DNA of 64,000 nucleotides from Aestuariibacter sp. GS-14 (GTDB lineage Bacteria; Pseudomonadota; Gammaproteobacteria; Enterobacterales; Alteromonadaceae), in NCBI RefSeq assembly GCF_006494365.1, contig NZ_VHIP01000003.1, positions 371,105 through 435,104 of the forward strand, given 5' to 3'. Shown one piece after another: positions 10,465 to 20,552 of the stretch. The first letter of the stretch is position 1, and each line of letters begins with the position of its first letter. The notes under the pieces were generated by a model that was given only the letters and a program-made list of their open reading frames with translations, did no database searches and was not told where the DNA came from. Made by a program: the position numbers and the translations under genes.

Positions 10465-12528
10465 TTAAATTGCGTACTTGATGTCGAACGAGATGAAGTC
10501 ACGGTCAGACAGCGCATTCGTGGTACCAATACCACCCCAGAAACTGCTGTAAGACGCGGAAGCTGACCAACGGCTCAAGTAATCAAACGTAAATGAAATA
10601 TTGGCTGACTTAGTCCCTTCCGTGAATAAGAACAGCGGATCAGGCGTGGTACCTTCCACATCGTGTGAGAAGGTTGCACGTGTACGCAAATTCACACCTG
10701 CGAAAATGTTGTTGAAATCAGCCACGGCCAGAATGCGGTAACCCCATGCATCGTCAGTAGCAAATGGGTTGGTTTCCGGACCGTTAGACAAACCAGTGTG
10801 TAAACCTGTACGCGGATTGCCGGTCTCGGTTGGCTCCAGTGATGGTGTACGGGCAGTACCCGGTGCATTTAAACGCACTACCGATGGATCCGGGAAATCC
10901 ACAATGTTTACATAACCCGCTTCACCTAACAGAACGAAGTTATCAGTACCAAACGCCGGGCCAAATACGTGTGACAAGGTAAACTGTGCCTGCCAGGTAT
11001 CTGAGAACACAAAACCTTCGGCTGTTTCACCTGGGCCCACGGCACGACCAATGTTATTTAACTGGGAAATACCCGCTAAATCCGGGCGTAAACCTGCATT
11101 AGCCAGCTGTTCTGGCATACCCATGTAGAGCAATTCTACGTCGTCGATTTGCAGTGGCTCATCAACACGGTAAGCAAATTCACCTGCCAGTGCAGTGGTA
11201 CCGATGTTGGTGTTAAAGCTCATACCGTATAACTTGATGTCTTCCGGATAGTAGAACTTAGCTTCTGTAAACGCCTGCAACTCAGTGATGTTGTTACGGG
11301 TAATGTTGTTGGTGGCCAAAAACGCCAGATCTGCACCAATGCCCGCCGCAGTAAAGTTAGACGTTTCACCCGAAATCAGTGGACGCTGACTGTGATAATT
11401 AATGTGATAGAAACTCAGTTCAGTTTCATTCAGTGCTTCGGCGAAATAGGTTACGCGAATACCATACTGACCCTGGTCATCGGCATCGACGTGTGCCTGA
11501 TCGCTGTATCCGCGAATTGCAACCTTAGTAGGATACGCCAGATAGGCCTGACTGATTTGGGATGCATTGGCACCTGCACGCAGTGCATCGCCTAAACCAT
11601 TTAACGACGCCAACAGGAAATCAAGATCGATATCCGGGTTACCGGTAAAACCTAACTGAATGTTATTCGCCTGACCGCCTTCTGCCGCGAAGTCGTTAGT
11701 TGCAAAGTAGCTACCTGCAACAGGTAACCAGCTACGCTCCCATTCGTACTGGTAGTAACCAGAAATACTGAGCGTATCGGTAAGACCCAGCGACGCGTAT
11801 ACCATGCCTACCGGAATAAATACTTCTTTTAACTCTGCACCAGGTGTACGGGCGCGCGTTACGTCTACTGGGTTGGTAGTGTTGATACCGTGTTGGATGA
11901 AGGTGCTCTCACCCCAGCTGATAACTTGTTGACCTACGCGAACGGTTAATGGCTTTTCGCCAACCCACCAGTCGCCATAGAAGAAGGCGTCAAGTAAACG
12001 CACATCAGAGCAAAGCAGCTTTTTGGCTTCGGGATCATCACACAATTCTGTTTTCTGATTGGTGATGGGGTTGCTCCATGGACGATCGTGATCCATTTGT
12101 TCGAAATCGTAGAACCAGAATCCGCGCGCAAAGAAACCAATGTTGTCGTAGCGAATATCCAATTCGTGGTTACCGGAAATCTGCGTTGAAAACGCTTCGC
12201 CGGGATCGTGCGCTAAATCACCCAAATCACCGTTGCTTGAATAGCTTCCATCCGCCAGGGCCCATACATCACCGCTGGGATAAATAACATTCGTAGCCGC
12301 ATTGTAACCAGACCAATTAAACTGAGGATGGTTGCTGTTACCAATCAGTTTGTAGTCGCGGTCTTCCATGCGGATACTGGTAGCTAAAGTAAAGTTTGAG
12401 TCGAGTGATATCGAAACATCACCAACATCCCATGACGCAGCACTTGCCGGAAGCGAAGCCGCTCCGAATAATGCAAGTAGTCCGGCTGCGATAGGCGATT
12501 TTTTGAATGCGCTAGGCCTGGTTATCAT
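10465..12528 (-). CDS. DUF1302 outer-membrane beta-barrel protein
   Basis: A 687-residue protein starting with a signal peptide that ends near ASLPASAASW. The rest is rich in alternating aromatic and polar residues, and the stretch FNLTLATSIR-like near residue 45 and GQQVISWGESTFI near 205 are typical of DUF1302. The terminal strand ends in an aromatic/aliphatic pattern (FISFDIKYAI) suited to barrel assembly. It is the first gene of the four-gene envelope run (DUF1302, DUF1329, YCF48-like, RND exporter), with a 210-base untranslated gap upstream that must hold the promoter. A porin-like role for hydrophobic cargo is inferred. Confidence 0.88.
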   Translation of the reverse strand: MITRPSAFKKSPIAAGLLALFGAASLPASAASWDVGDVSISLDSNFTLATSIRMEDRDYKLIGNSNHPQFNWSGYNAATNVIYPSGDVWALADGSYSSNGDLGDLAHDPGEAFSTQISGNHELDIRYDNIGFFARGFWFYDFEQMDHDRPWSNPITNQKTELCDDPEAKKLLCSDVRLLDAFFYGDWWVGEKPLTVRVGQQVISWGESTFIQHGINTTNPVDVTRARTPGAELKEVFIPVGMVYASLGLTDTLSISGYYQYEWERSWLPVAGSYFATNDFAAEGGQANNIQLGFTGNPDIDLDFLLASLNGLGDALRAGANASQISQAYLAYPTKVAIRGYSDQAHVDADDQGQYGIRVTYFAEALNETELSFYHINYHSQRPLISGETSNFTAAGIGADLAFLATNNITRNNITELQAFTEAKFYYPEDIKLYGMSFNTNIGTTALAGEFAYRVDEPLQIDDVELLYMGMPEQLANAGLRPDLAGISQLNNIGRAVGPGETAEGFVFSDTWQAQFTLSHVFGPAFGTDNFVLLGEAGYVNIVDFPDPSVVRLNAPGTARTPSLEPTETGNPRTGLHTGLSNGPETNPFATDDAWGYRILAVADFNNIFAGVNLRTRATFSHDVEGTTPDPLFLFTEGTKSANISFTFDYLSRWSASASYSSFWGGIGTTNALSDRDFISFDIKYAI

Positions 12529-12738
12529 AATTTTTATACTCCTGATTCAGCAGTAAGCTGCTGATAAAACGACACACATCGGTTTATTTAACAAAATGAT
12601 TACATCATTTCTCACGGATAGCAAGAACTAATCGTACCAGTTGAAAAAATGCCGTAAACATCTTTTATTGACGCTACTGAAAGTCCTGAGTGTAAACCGA
12701 ATTTAATGGAATAACTGATTGATAGTTATAGTACAAAG

Positions 12739-12972
12739 CTAGCGAATGCGCTCAAAAGATTTAATTTTATTTTCAGGGGTTATAATTAACCTGAATCTAC
12801 CGCATAAACCACGGCTATCTATGAAGCGTCTTAACCGCCCTGCCGGTACCTGAACCCGAATACCGTTCTCGGCCTGTAACAAGGCGTGAGGAACCAGGCC
12901 ACTGTATAGGGCCTGGCAATTTGAATAGGATTCGTTAAGCGTGAAAAAGTACACTTTGTCGGTGTTAGTCAT
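12739..12972 (-). CDS. DUF2835 family small protein
   Basis: A 77-residue protein matching the DUF2835 pattern: a central GIRVQVPAGRLRRFID segment followed by GLCGRFRLIITPENKIKSFERI. No function is known to me. The ATG at 12972 overlaps the last codons and stop of pepN (ATGACTAA, 8 bases), so its translation is probably coupled to PepN. A TTG nine bases upstream in frame is less likely. DUF2835 genes next to pepN are common in gammaproteobacteria as far as I recall. Confidence 0.8.
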   Translation of the reverse strand: MTNTDKVYFFTLNESYSNCQALYSGLVPHALLQAENGIRVQVPAGRLRRFIDSRGLCGRFRLIITPENKIKSFERIR

Positions 12973-15559
12973 TGTTGCCAAAGCTCAATGCCTTGCTAAC
13001 CTTCTCGTAAAGATCGTTACTCAGCCCAGCATGATTCAGCAGTCGGGATAACTGCCCTTTCATCAATGCCTGGCGGCCTGATTCAAAATGCTGCCATTGC
13101 GTCAGCGGCGTCACTAATCTCGATGCCACTTGCGGATTGGACTTATCCAGCTCCAGCAGGTAGTCGGTTAAAAACCGGTAACCCGAGCTGTCGTCGGCAT
13201 GAAAGCCTGTTGTGTTATAAAAAGCAAAACTGCCAACCACTGCCCTTACCCGATTCGGGTTTTGCTGACTAAACTGTGGGTGCTGGCGCAACAGGGTAAG
13301 CTGCGCCAAAATGTCAGCGCGCGCACATGTTGCGTGTAAACCAAACCACTTATCGAGTACCAGTGGGTCATTGTGCCAACGCTGTTCAAACTGCTGCATA
13401 AGTTCACTGAACAAGGCTAAGTTATGAATTTGCGCTGCTTTTAATGCCCCCAGCGAATCTGACATATTGTCAGACTGTTCAAACTGCTTACGAATAATGG
13501 CTGACGTATCGTTTTGACGAGCTAACAAAGACAGAACCGTGTTCTTACAACGACGCGCACTGACTTGCCCAACGGTATATGTGTAGCTACCGGTTTGGTT
13601 TTGTTGGTAAATCGCATCGAGCATACTTGCCAATGTATCAGACAAATCAGTTACAAACGCTTCACGCGCTTTGTAAAGTGCATGTACATCAATATTAGTG
13701 CGGCTTTGGATCAGTGCTTCAAAACTGGGCACAACCAGGCACTCAGCCAGCAATTCAGGATTGTGTTGCTCTGCTTTTACCGCGGCAACCAAGCCTTGCC
13801 ACAACGCTGGTGAAACATGTTGCGACTGACCCGTGTAATATTGTTCAATAGCCCAATTATATAATTGCTGTATCGCATCCCATCGGGAAAATGCGTCTTT
13901 AGCAAATCGAAAAGCGTGCAAATATTCATCTGGCGTTAAATCCGATTGCAATTTTACAGGCGCCGAAAAGTCACCTAACACCACTGGTGTAATAGTGTTG
14001 CCTTTTCCTGTAAAGCTAAGAGCAATGTCTGGTTGATCTAAAATACACAGATTATCACGATACATTGGGGTATCAGGGGAAACGTGCTCACCCCGTTCAT
14101 TAATAAATTCAACCTGTAACGGGATAAAAAGAGGTTGTTTAACCGGCTGACCGGCAGTGGCTGGTGTTGTCTGGCTGATTATCAGCTTTGTCACCGAATC
14201 GGTTGTTTCGCGTTTAACCGAAACAACCGGTGTACCAGACTGGCTATACCACAATGAAAAATGGGTGAGGTCGATGCTGGTTGCAGACTGCATCGCAGAC
14301 ACAAAATCATCGCACGTCACCGCCTGTCCATCATGACGTCGAAAATATTCGTCCATCCCGGCTCGAAAACCGTCTTGTCCTAACAACGTATGCATCATAC
14401 GGATAACTTCAGCGCCTTTATCGTACACCGTCACGGTGTAAAAGTTATTCATCTCAATAACTTCGTCGGGCCGTATAGGGTGGCTCATTGCGCTGGCATC
14501 TTCAGCAAACTGATGTTCACGCATTACCCGCACCTGCTTAATGCGGTTGCTTAGCGGTGAACTCATATCAGAACTGAATTGTTGATCGCGAAATACCGTT
14601 AAACCTTCTTTCAGGCTTAACTGGAACCAATCGCGACAGGTTACCCGATTACCCGTCCAGTTGTGGAAGTATTCGTGTGCAATCACCGACTCCACATTGA
14701 AAAAATCTTCATCGGTAGCACTTTCCTGATCGGCCAGCACAAATTTGCTGTTGAACACGTTCAGGCCTTTGTTCTCCATAGCGCCCATGTTAAAGAAATC
14801 TACCGCCACAATCATGTAGATATCCAGGTCGTATTCAAGACCAAACACCTGTTCGTCCCAGCGCATTGATCGCTTTAAGGCTTCCAGGGCGAACACACCT
14901 CGTTCACGCTTACCTTTATCAACGTATAATTCCAGTGCAACGGCCTTACCACTGGCAGTGGTAAACGTATCAGTCAACTGATCAAAACTACCGGCGACCA
15001 GTGCAAACAAATAGGCTGGTTTCGGAAAAGGATCCTGCCAGGTTACCCAATGTGTACCATCGTCATTGTCGCCCCGGGAAACAGGATTACCATTTGCCAG
15101 CAAGGTGGGCAGTGACGCTTTATCTCCTGTTACGGTACAGGTAAACCGTGCCAGCACATCGGGTCGGTCGAGATAATAGGTAATTTTGCGAAATCCTTCC
15201 GCTTCGCATTGTGTACAATACACCCCGTTCGATAAATACAAACCTTCAAGTGCTTTATTTGCCTCGGGATTAATTTCGGTTTCAATGGTTAATGAGAAGC
15301 TATCAGGCACATCTTCCAGTAATAAACCCACTTCGGTTTGAGTGAAAAGGGTAAATTCTTGTCCATTGAGACTTACTGACACTAACGTTAAATGCTCACC
15401 GTCCAGTTGCAAAGGCTCACTGTGCTTACCTTGTCGCGTTACCTGGAGGTTGCTGATCACACGCGTAGCCGTTGGATGTAAGGTCACATTCAAATCAATA
15501 TCGCTGATTGTGAATGCCGGCGCGCGATAATCGGCACGGCGTTTAGCCATTAATGTCAT
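12965..15559 (-). CDS. pepN: Aminopeptidase N (M1 metallopeptidase)
   Basis: An 864-residue cytoplasmic aminopeptidase that removes N-terminal residues from peptides. The exopeptidase motif GAMEN is at 259-263, the zinc site HEYFH at 295-299 with the third ligand Glu about residue 318, and the C-terminal helical domain of bacterial PepN follows. Length and spacing match E. coli PepN. An AAGGAG six bases upstream supports the ATG at 15559 over the second ATG at codon 4. The downstream DUF2835 gene overlaps its end. The transporter genes upstream end 18 bases before it, so transcription may read through. Confidence 0.97.
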   Translation of the reverse strand: MTLMAKRRADYRAPAFTISDIDLNVTLHPTATRVISNLQVTRQGKHSEPLQLDGEHLTLVSVSLNGQEFTLFTQTEVGLLLEDVPDSFSLTIETEINPEANKALEGLYLSNGVYCTQCEAEGFRKITYYLDRPDVLARFTCTVTGDKASLPTLLANGNPVSRGDNDDGTHWVTWQDPFPKPAYLFALVAGSFDQLTDTFTTASGKAVALELYVDKGKRERGVFALEALKRSMRWDEQVFGLEYDLDIYMIVAVDFFNMGAMENKGLNVFNSKFVLADQESATDEDFFNVESVIAHEYFHNWTGNRVTCRDWFQLSLKEGLTVFRDQQFSSDMSSPLSNRIKQVRVMREHQFAEDASAMSHPIRPDEVIEMNNFYTVTVYDKGAEVIRMMHTLLGQDGFRAGMDEYFRRHDGQAVTCDDFVSAMQSATSIDLTHFSLWYSQSGTPVVSVKRETTDSVTKLIISQTTPATAGQPVKQPLFIPLQVEFINERGEHVSPDTPMYRDNLCILDQPDIALSFTGKGNTITPVVLGDFSAPVKLQSDLTPDEYLHAFRFAKDAFSRWDAIQQLYNWAIEQYYTGQSQHVSPALWQGLVAAVKAEQHNPELLAECLVVPSFEALIQSRTNIDVHALYKAREAFVTDLSDTLASMLDAIYQQNQTGSYTYTVGQVSARRCKNTVLSLLARQNDTSAIIRKQFEQSDNMSDSLGALKAAQIHNLALFSELMQQFEQRWHNDPLVLDKWFGLHATCARADILAQLTLLRQHPQFSQQNPNRVRAVVGSFAFYNTTGFHADDSSGYRFLTDYLLELDKSNPQVASRLVTPLTQWQHFESGRQALMKGQLSRLLNHAGLSNDLYEKVSKALSFGNND

Positions 15560-15577
15560 ACACTCTCCTTTGCTGGA

Positions 15578-17056
15578 TTACTTTGTAGATGATGATTCAA
15601 CCACGATTTCTGGCGGCGTGATACGCAGGATTTTTATGCCAAGATAAGCATATATCATCGCCAGGAACGGGTTAATAACGTTGAAAAACGCATAAAAAAT
15701 GTACTCAAACGGATGCACCATTAATACCCCGTGCATGTATGCACCACAAGTATTCCATGGAATCAATGGTGATGTAAGCGTACCGCCGTCTTCCAGGCTG
15801 CGCGATAAATTAAGCTGATTCAAACCGCGCTTTTCAAATTCCTGTTTATACATACGACCCGGCATAACAATCGCCATATATTGATCAGCTGTGATCAAAT
15901 TGGTGCCAATACAGGTAAGAATGGTGCGGGTAACCATAGCGCCAGCGGTTTTGGCGCCATGCAATATAGCGCTCACCGCGCGGTTCAACAGCCCTACCCG
16001 TTCCAAAACGGCACCAAAAGACATAGCACAAATAATCAGCCAGATGGTATTGAGCATAGATGACATACCACCACGGCTTAACAAGCTGTCCAGTGTGGTA
16101 TCGCCGGTGTCAAAACTCACGCCGTCAAATAATGCCGTCCATACTACTTTTACCGTGCCAACCACATTAGAGTCCGCGCCGTCTTTCATACCCAAAATGA
16201 CGTCGCCCTGGAAAATAATGGCCCAGGCACCACCCAATAACGCGCCAATCGCTACGGCAGGAAAAGCAGGCATTTTGCGTACAGCAAGGGTGAGTAGCAC
16301 AACCAACGGCACCAACATCAACAAATTCAGGTTAAATGTATTGTCCAGCAATTGTTGCATTTCGTGGATTTTTGCAGCCGACTGGTCTGTAGAGGCGCTG
16401 AAACCTAAAATGACAAACAGCAGTAGTGCCAGTACAAAACTGGGAATAGTAGTCCACAGCATGTAGCGAATATGGTCAAACAAATCCACACCAGCCACAG
16501 CCGGTGCCAGATTGGTGGTTTCAGATAATGGAGAAATTTTATCGCCAAAATAAGCGCCCGATACCACTGCACCCGCAGTGATCGCCGCCGACATATCCAT
16601 GCCTGCCGCCACGCCCATCAGGGCAACACCAACGGTTGCGGCAGTCGTCCAGGAACTGCCTATACTCATGGCTACCACGGCACATATAAGGCAGCTTGCA
16701 GCATAAAACATTGAAGGGTTTAGCAGTTCTAAACCATAGTAGATTAGCGTAGGGACAGTACCGGCCAGCATCCAGGTACCAATTAACGCCCCCACCACTA
16801 ACAAAATTAGGCAGGCCCCAAGTGATACCGAGATCCCCTGAATAATTCCAGCTTCAATATCCGCCCAGCGATGACCATTTTTCATTCCAATAATAGCAGC
16901 CAGCCCCGTTCCGATAAGCAGTGCTATCTGGTTAGGACCGAATGACGAATTATCGGCAAACAAAAATACCGCTGTGCCCATCATCAGCACAAGGGCAACA
17001 ATGGGGATAAAGGCATCAAGCAAACTGGGTTGTTTAATTTCTTGTTGAGACGTCAT
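15578..17056 (-). CDS. NhaC family Na+/H+ antiporter
   Basis: A 492-residue inner-membrane protein with about 11-12 hydrophobic segments. The conserved NhaC stretches are visible: GSSWTTAATVGVALMGVA, GAYFGDKISPLSETTNLA and the C-terminal region PLIPWNTCGAYM. The family exchanges sodium for protons and helps marine bacteria with salt and pH stress; some members exchange organic acids with sodium instead. AAGGA precedes the ATG. It follows the NSS symporter gene by 9 bases, so the pair is probably one transcript in which one protein extrudes the sodium that the other brings in. Confidence 0.9.
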   Translation of the reverse strand: MTSQQEIKQPSLLDAFIPIVALVLMMGTAVFLFADNSSFGPNQIALLIGTGLAAIIGMKNGHRWADIEAGIIQGISVSLGACLILLVVGALIGTWMLAGTVPTLIYYGLELLNPSMFYAASCLICAVVAMSIGSSWTTAATVGVALMGVAAGMDMSAAITAGAVVSGAYFGDKISPLSETTNLAPAVAGVDLFDHIRYMLWTTIPSFVLALLLFVILGFSASTDQSAAKIHEMQQLLDNTFNLNLLMLVPLVVLLTLAVRKMPAFPAVAIGALLGGAWAIIFQGDVILGMKDGADSNVVGTVKVVWTALFDGVSFDTGDTTLDSLLSRGGMSSMLNTIWLIICAMSFGAVLERVGLLNRAVSAILHGAKTAGAMVTRTILTCIGTNLITADQYMAIVMPGRMYKQEFEKRGLNQLNLSRSLEDGGTLTSPLIPWNTCGAYMHGVLMVHPFEYIFYAFFNVINPFLAMIYAYLGIKILRITPPEIVVESSSTK

Positions 17057-17065
17057 GACTATTCC

Positions 17066-18400
17066 TTACATCACTGACCGATAAAACATCACAAGAATGA
17101 CAACCGGACACACAAATTTCACATACCAGGGCCAAATCTTCCAGAATAAACGCTGTTCCATATCAGGCGCGCTCGCTTTAAGCTCATCTAATATTTCATT
17201 GCGCTTCCAAACCCAGCCCGCAAAGATACACAAAGCAAAGCCGAGTAATGGCTGGCTGTATTTGGTTGTCAGGTCGATTACAAATCCGAACAATACAGAG
17301 AAATGTATAATAATGGCGGTGCTGAGCACAAAAATAGCAGCAGTAACCAGCCACACTGCGCGCTTGCGCGGCATATTGCGACTTTCAGACAAGTACGCTA
17401 CCGGCACTTCCAGCATTGAAATGGAACTGGTGAGTGCAGCAATCACCATGAGCGCAAAAAACACAACTGAAACTACAATCCCAATTGGCCCAATGGTTTT
17501 AAACAGTGCGGGCAGAACGGTAAAAATCAGTTGATCACCGGCGATTAACTCTCCACTGTCTGAAAATATTTGCACACCATTGTTCAGTGCCACGTACATG
17601 GCTGGAATGATCAGCATACCAGCAATAATCGCAACGCCAATGTCTACCAGTGCTACAGCCGCACCAATGCTGGGCAGATCTTCATTTTTACTCATGTAGG
17701 AGCCATAAACCAGCATGGTTCCTACACCCAGTGACATAGAGAAAAATGCCTGGCCCATTGCATCAATTAATAAATCAGGATTGAGCACCAGTGAGAAATC
17801 GGGAACCAGATAAGCTGCCCAGCCTTCACTCGCACCAGGCTGGAAACTTACATACACAATCAGCACTATCATGAGGATGAACAAAGTAGGCATTAAACGA
17901 ACAGACCAGCGTTCGATACCGGCCTTTACGCCACCCAGCACAATGTAAGAAGTGAGACCCAGAAACAGTGCGCAGAACACCAGGTTACTGCTCAGTGAAT
18001 AACTAATAAACCAGTCGCTTAGTGCCTGCGGCATAACCGGACGGGATAAAGATTCGCCTAAATAGGCAATCATCCAACCGCCTACAATGGCATAGAATGC
18101 CAGAATCAATGACACGGTAACACAGCCCCACAGGCCGGTTAATCTGCCCAGTGGATTGGAGGTAATTTTACCCAGCGAATCCACCATGTTCGCCCGGTGG
18201 GCACGCCCAATGATTAACTCTGCCATTAATACCGGATATGCCAGGGCAAATGCTAATAGCAAATACACAAGCACAAATGCCGCACCACCATTACTGGCTA
18301 CCTGGGTTGGAAACCCCCAGATGTTTCCCAGTCCCACTGCTGATCCCGCTGCCGCCAGGATAAACCCGATACGAGAAGAAAACTCACCGCGAATCGCCAT
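17066..18400 (-). CDS. Sodium-dependent transporter, NSS/SNF family
   Basis: A 444-residue protein starting with the family signature FSSRIGFILAAAGSAVGLGN followed by IWGFP, where the unwound first helix binds sodium and substrate. About 11 hydrophobic helices follow, matching the 11-helix bacterial members rather than the 12-helix LeuT type. Substrates are amino acids or related compounds; which one cannot be read here. AAAGGGA precedes the ATG. It is the first gene of the pair with the NhaC antiporter. Confidence 0.92.
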   Translation of the reverse strand: MAIRGEFSSRIGFILAAAGSAVGLGNIWGFPTQVASNGGAAFVLVYLLLAFALAYPVLMAELIIGRAHRANMVDSLGKITSNPLGRLTGLWGCVTVSLILAFYAIVGGWMIAYLGESLSRPVMPQALSDWFISYSLSSNLVFCALFLGLTSYIVLGGVKAGIERWSVRLMPTLFILMIVLIVYVSFQPGASEGWAAYLVPDFSLVLNPDLLIDAMGQAFFSMSLGVGTMLVYGSYMSKNEDLPSIGAAVALVDIGVAIIAGMLIIPAMYVALNNGVQIFSDSGELIAGDQLIFTVLPALFKTIGPIGIVVSVVFFALMVIAALTSSISMLEVPVAYLSESRNMPRKRAVWLVTAAIFVLSTAIIIHFSVLFGFVIDLTTKYSQPLLGFALCIFAGWVWKRNEILDELKASAPDMEQRLFWKIWPWYVKFVCPVVILVMFYRSVM

Positions 18401-18467
18401 ATTGTTCCCTTTATTATTGTTTTAATAACGTATTTTATTGTTGTATTTTTCAACACTGCTTTTAATG

Positions 18468-18494
18468 TAAAAAAGGCTGGCAAACGCCAGCCCC
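18468..18494 (-). terminator. Terminator after prc
   Basis: On the minus strand GGCTGGC and GCCAGCC form a 7-bp stem with a 4-base loop, followed by a run of six T. It lies 18 bases after the prc stop codon and separates the proQ-prc operon from the transporter pair. Confidence 0.9.
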
Positions 18495-18511
18495 TTTCGG
18501 TATTTCTTGAG

Positions 18512-20551
18512 TTACCCTTGTTTAAATGCGTACTTACCTGTTTCTACCATATCCAGTGTGATATTGGCCGCTTCCGCCAGGTAAGGATCGATGTCTTCCA
18601 ATGCTTCCGGTAAATCATCGAGGTTTTCTACCTTAGGTAAACCCAGTCTTAACAAACGTTCGTTTGCGCGGCTGAGTGCTTCAGATTCGTTCTTTTGCTT
18701 TTCAGCCAAACGCTCTGATTCAACCAGCGAAATAAACGCTTTATCTTTGTTTTTGCGATACTCTTCAATGTCTTGCTGCATGTATGCAAATTCTGGATCC
18801 TGCATAATGCGAACATTGTGCTTGGCTGACAGTACATCTATCGCCGATTGCGAATCACCAAACGTAGTATAGTTAGCGCGTTTAATGCTATCCCATGGCA
18901 AAGCGTTTTCTTCCTGACTTTCTCCCCACTCTGCCGGATCAATAGGCGATGGGAATAAAATGTCCGGTACCACACCTTTGTGCTGTGTACTGCCGCCGTT
19001 GATGCGATAGAACTTAGCAATAGTGTATTGCACGCTGCCCAGCGGGTTTTCGTATAGATCGTAAATACGGCCTAACCCTTTGTGTTGCTGAACGGTTCCC
19101 TTACCAAAGGTTTGTTCACCAATAATCAATGCGCGATTGTAGTCTTGCATTGCCGCTGCAAAAATCTCAGACGCAGATGCGCTGTAGCGGTCAACCAATA
19201 CTGTTAACGGACCAGAATACGACACCTGACCATCGGTATCCTGATTCACACTCATTCTGCCACCTTCGTAGCGAATTTGTACCACAGGGCCACTTTCAAT
19301 AAACAAACCTGACACCAGGGTAGCTTCCGACAGCGATCCGCCGCCGTTACCGCGTAAATCAACGATAATACCCTTAACATCCTGAGCTTTAAGTGCGTTA
19401 ATTTCTTTCAGCACATCAACATGCAGGTTGTTATAGAAACTGGGGATATTGATCACTCCGATTTTCTCGCCCTGATGGGGGCCAGTTTCGGGTATAAATA
19501 CCTCAGACTTGGCGGCGCGATCTTCCAGCTTAATCTTGTCGCGAACAATATTGATCACTGATATCGCCGTGCTATCGCCCGTGCTCTTTTGTACTTGTAA
19601 ACGCACTTCGCTGCCTTTTGGCCCTTTGATCAATTCAACTACGTCGTCAAGACGCCAGCCAATTACATCTACAAAATCTTCATCTGCCTGGGCTACGCCC
19701 ACAATTTTGTCTTCGGGCTTTAACGCTTTTGATTTGTCTGCCGGACCACCGGGTACAATGCTTTTGATCACAGTGAAGTCATCTTCGCTTTGTAACACCG
19801 CACCAATACCTTCCAGCGATAAATTCATATCCATTTGGAAACGGTCGGCGTTGCGGGGTGACAAATAACTGGTGTGGGCTTCAATACTACGGGCAAATGC
19901 ATTCATTACGGTTTGGAACACATCTTCACTTTGCGTCTGTTTCAAACGCTTAATGGCACGCTCGTAGCGTTTGGTCAGTAATTCCTGAATTTTTTCAGGC
20001 TCTTTACCGGCCAGTTTTAAATTTAGCGCATCGTATTTAACGCGCTGACGCCATAATTCATCCAACTCAGACTTGCTGGCTGGCCATGGTGAGTCTTCGC
20101 GATCGAAATAAAACTTGTCGCCGGCTTTTTCGAAATTGAACGGCTTACCCAATTGGGTCAGCGCAAACTCGTAACGCTCAACACGGCGTTCTAAGTTCAG
20201 GTTATACATATCGTATGCAACCTGCAGATTACCGCGCGTTAACGCTTCATCAAATAAATCACGGTATTTGGCGAAGCCGTCAATATCGGATTGCAGAAAC
20301 ACATTGCGATTACCATCCAACGCGCTTAAAAAACGGTCGTAGACTTTCTCCGAGAGTGCATCATCGAGTTGAATAAGCTTGTAGTGCTCTCGAGTGAACA
20401 AGGTACTTATTCGTTTAGCGGCAGACGAATGCTGCGGCTCCTGTTGGAGAACCGGTAAATCTTCTACACTATTCCCTGATGTTACTGCGCCAGCACCCAC
20501 ACTTAACGCTAAAATAGCGCTGGCAACGGAAACTCGGAGTAAATCTTTCAT
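18512..20551 (-). CDS. prc: Carboxy-terminal processing protease Prc/Tsp
   Basis: A 679-residue periplasmic S41 protease with a signal peptide (first about 22 residues), an N-terminal domain, a PDZ domain around 245-335, and the catalytic core. The nucleophile Ser lies in RYSASASEIF near residue 459 and the general-base Lys in QTFGKGTVQ near 484. In E. coli, Prc trims penicillin-binding protein 3 and degrades tagged proteins and MepS. It starts one base after the proQ stop, the arrangement known in enterobacteria, so the two are one transcription unit. Confidence 0.97.
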   Translation of the reverse strand: MKDLLRVSVASAILALSVGAGAVTSGNSVEDLPVLQQEPQHSSAAKRISTLFTREHYKLIQLDDALSEKVYDRFLSALDGNRNVFLQSDIDGFAKYRDLFDEALTRGNLQVAYDMYNLNLERRVERYEFALTQLGKPFNFEKAGDKFYFDREDSPWPASKSELDELWRQRVKYDALNLKLAGKEPEKIQELLTKRYERAIKRLKQTQSEDVFQTVMNAFARSIEAHTSYLSPRNADRFQMDMNLSLEGIGAVLQSEDDFTVIKSIVPGGPADKSKALKPEDKIVGVAQADEDFVDVIGWRLDDVVELIKGPKGSEVRLQVQKSTGDSTAISVINIVRDKIKLEDRAAKSEVFIPETGPHQGEKIGVINIPSFYNNLHVDVLKEINALKAQDVKGIIVDLRGNGGGSLSEATLVSGLFIESGPVVQIRYEGGRMSVNQDTDGQVSYSGPLTVLVDRYSASASEIFAAAMQDYNRALIIGEQTFGKGTVQQHKGLGRIYDLYENPLGSVQYTIAKFYRINGGSTQHKGVVPDILFPSPIDPAEWGESQEENALPWDSIKRANYTTFGDSQSAIDVLSAKHNVRIMQDPEFAYMQQDIEEYRKNKDKAFISLVESERLAEKQKNESEALSRANERLLRLGLPKVENLDDLPEALEDIDPYLAEAANITLDMVETGKYAFKQG

Positions 20552-20552
20552 A

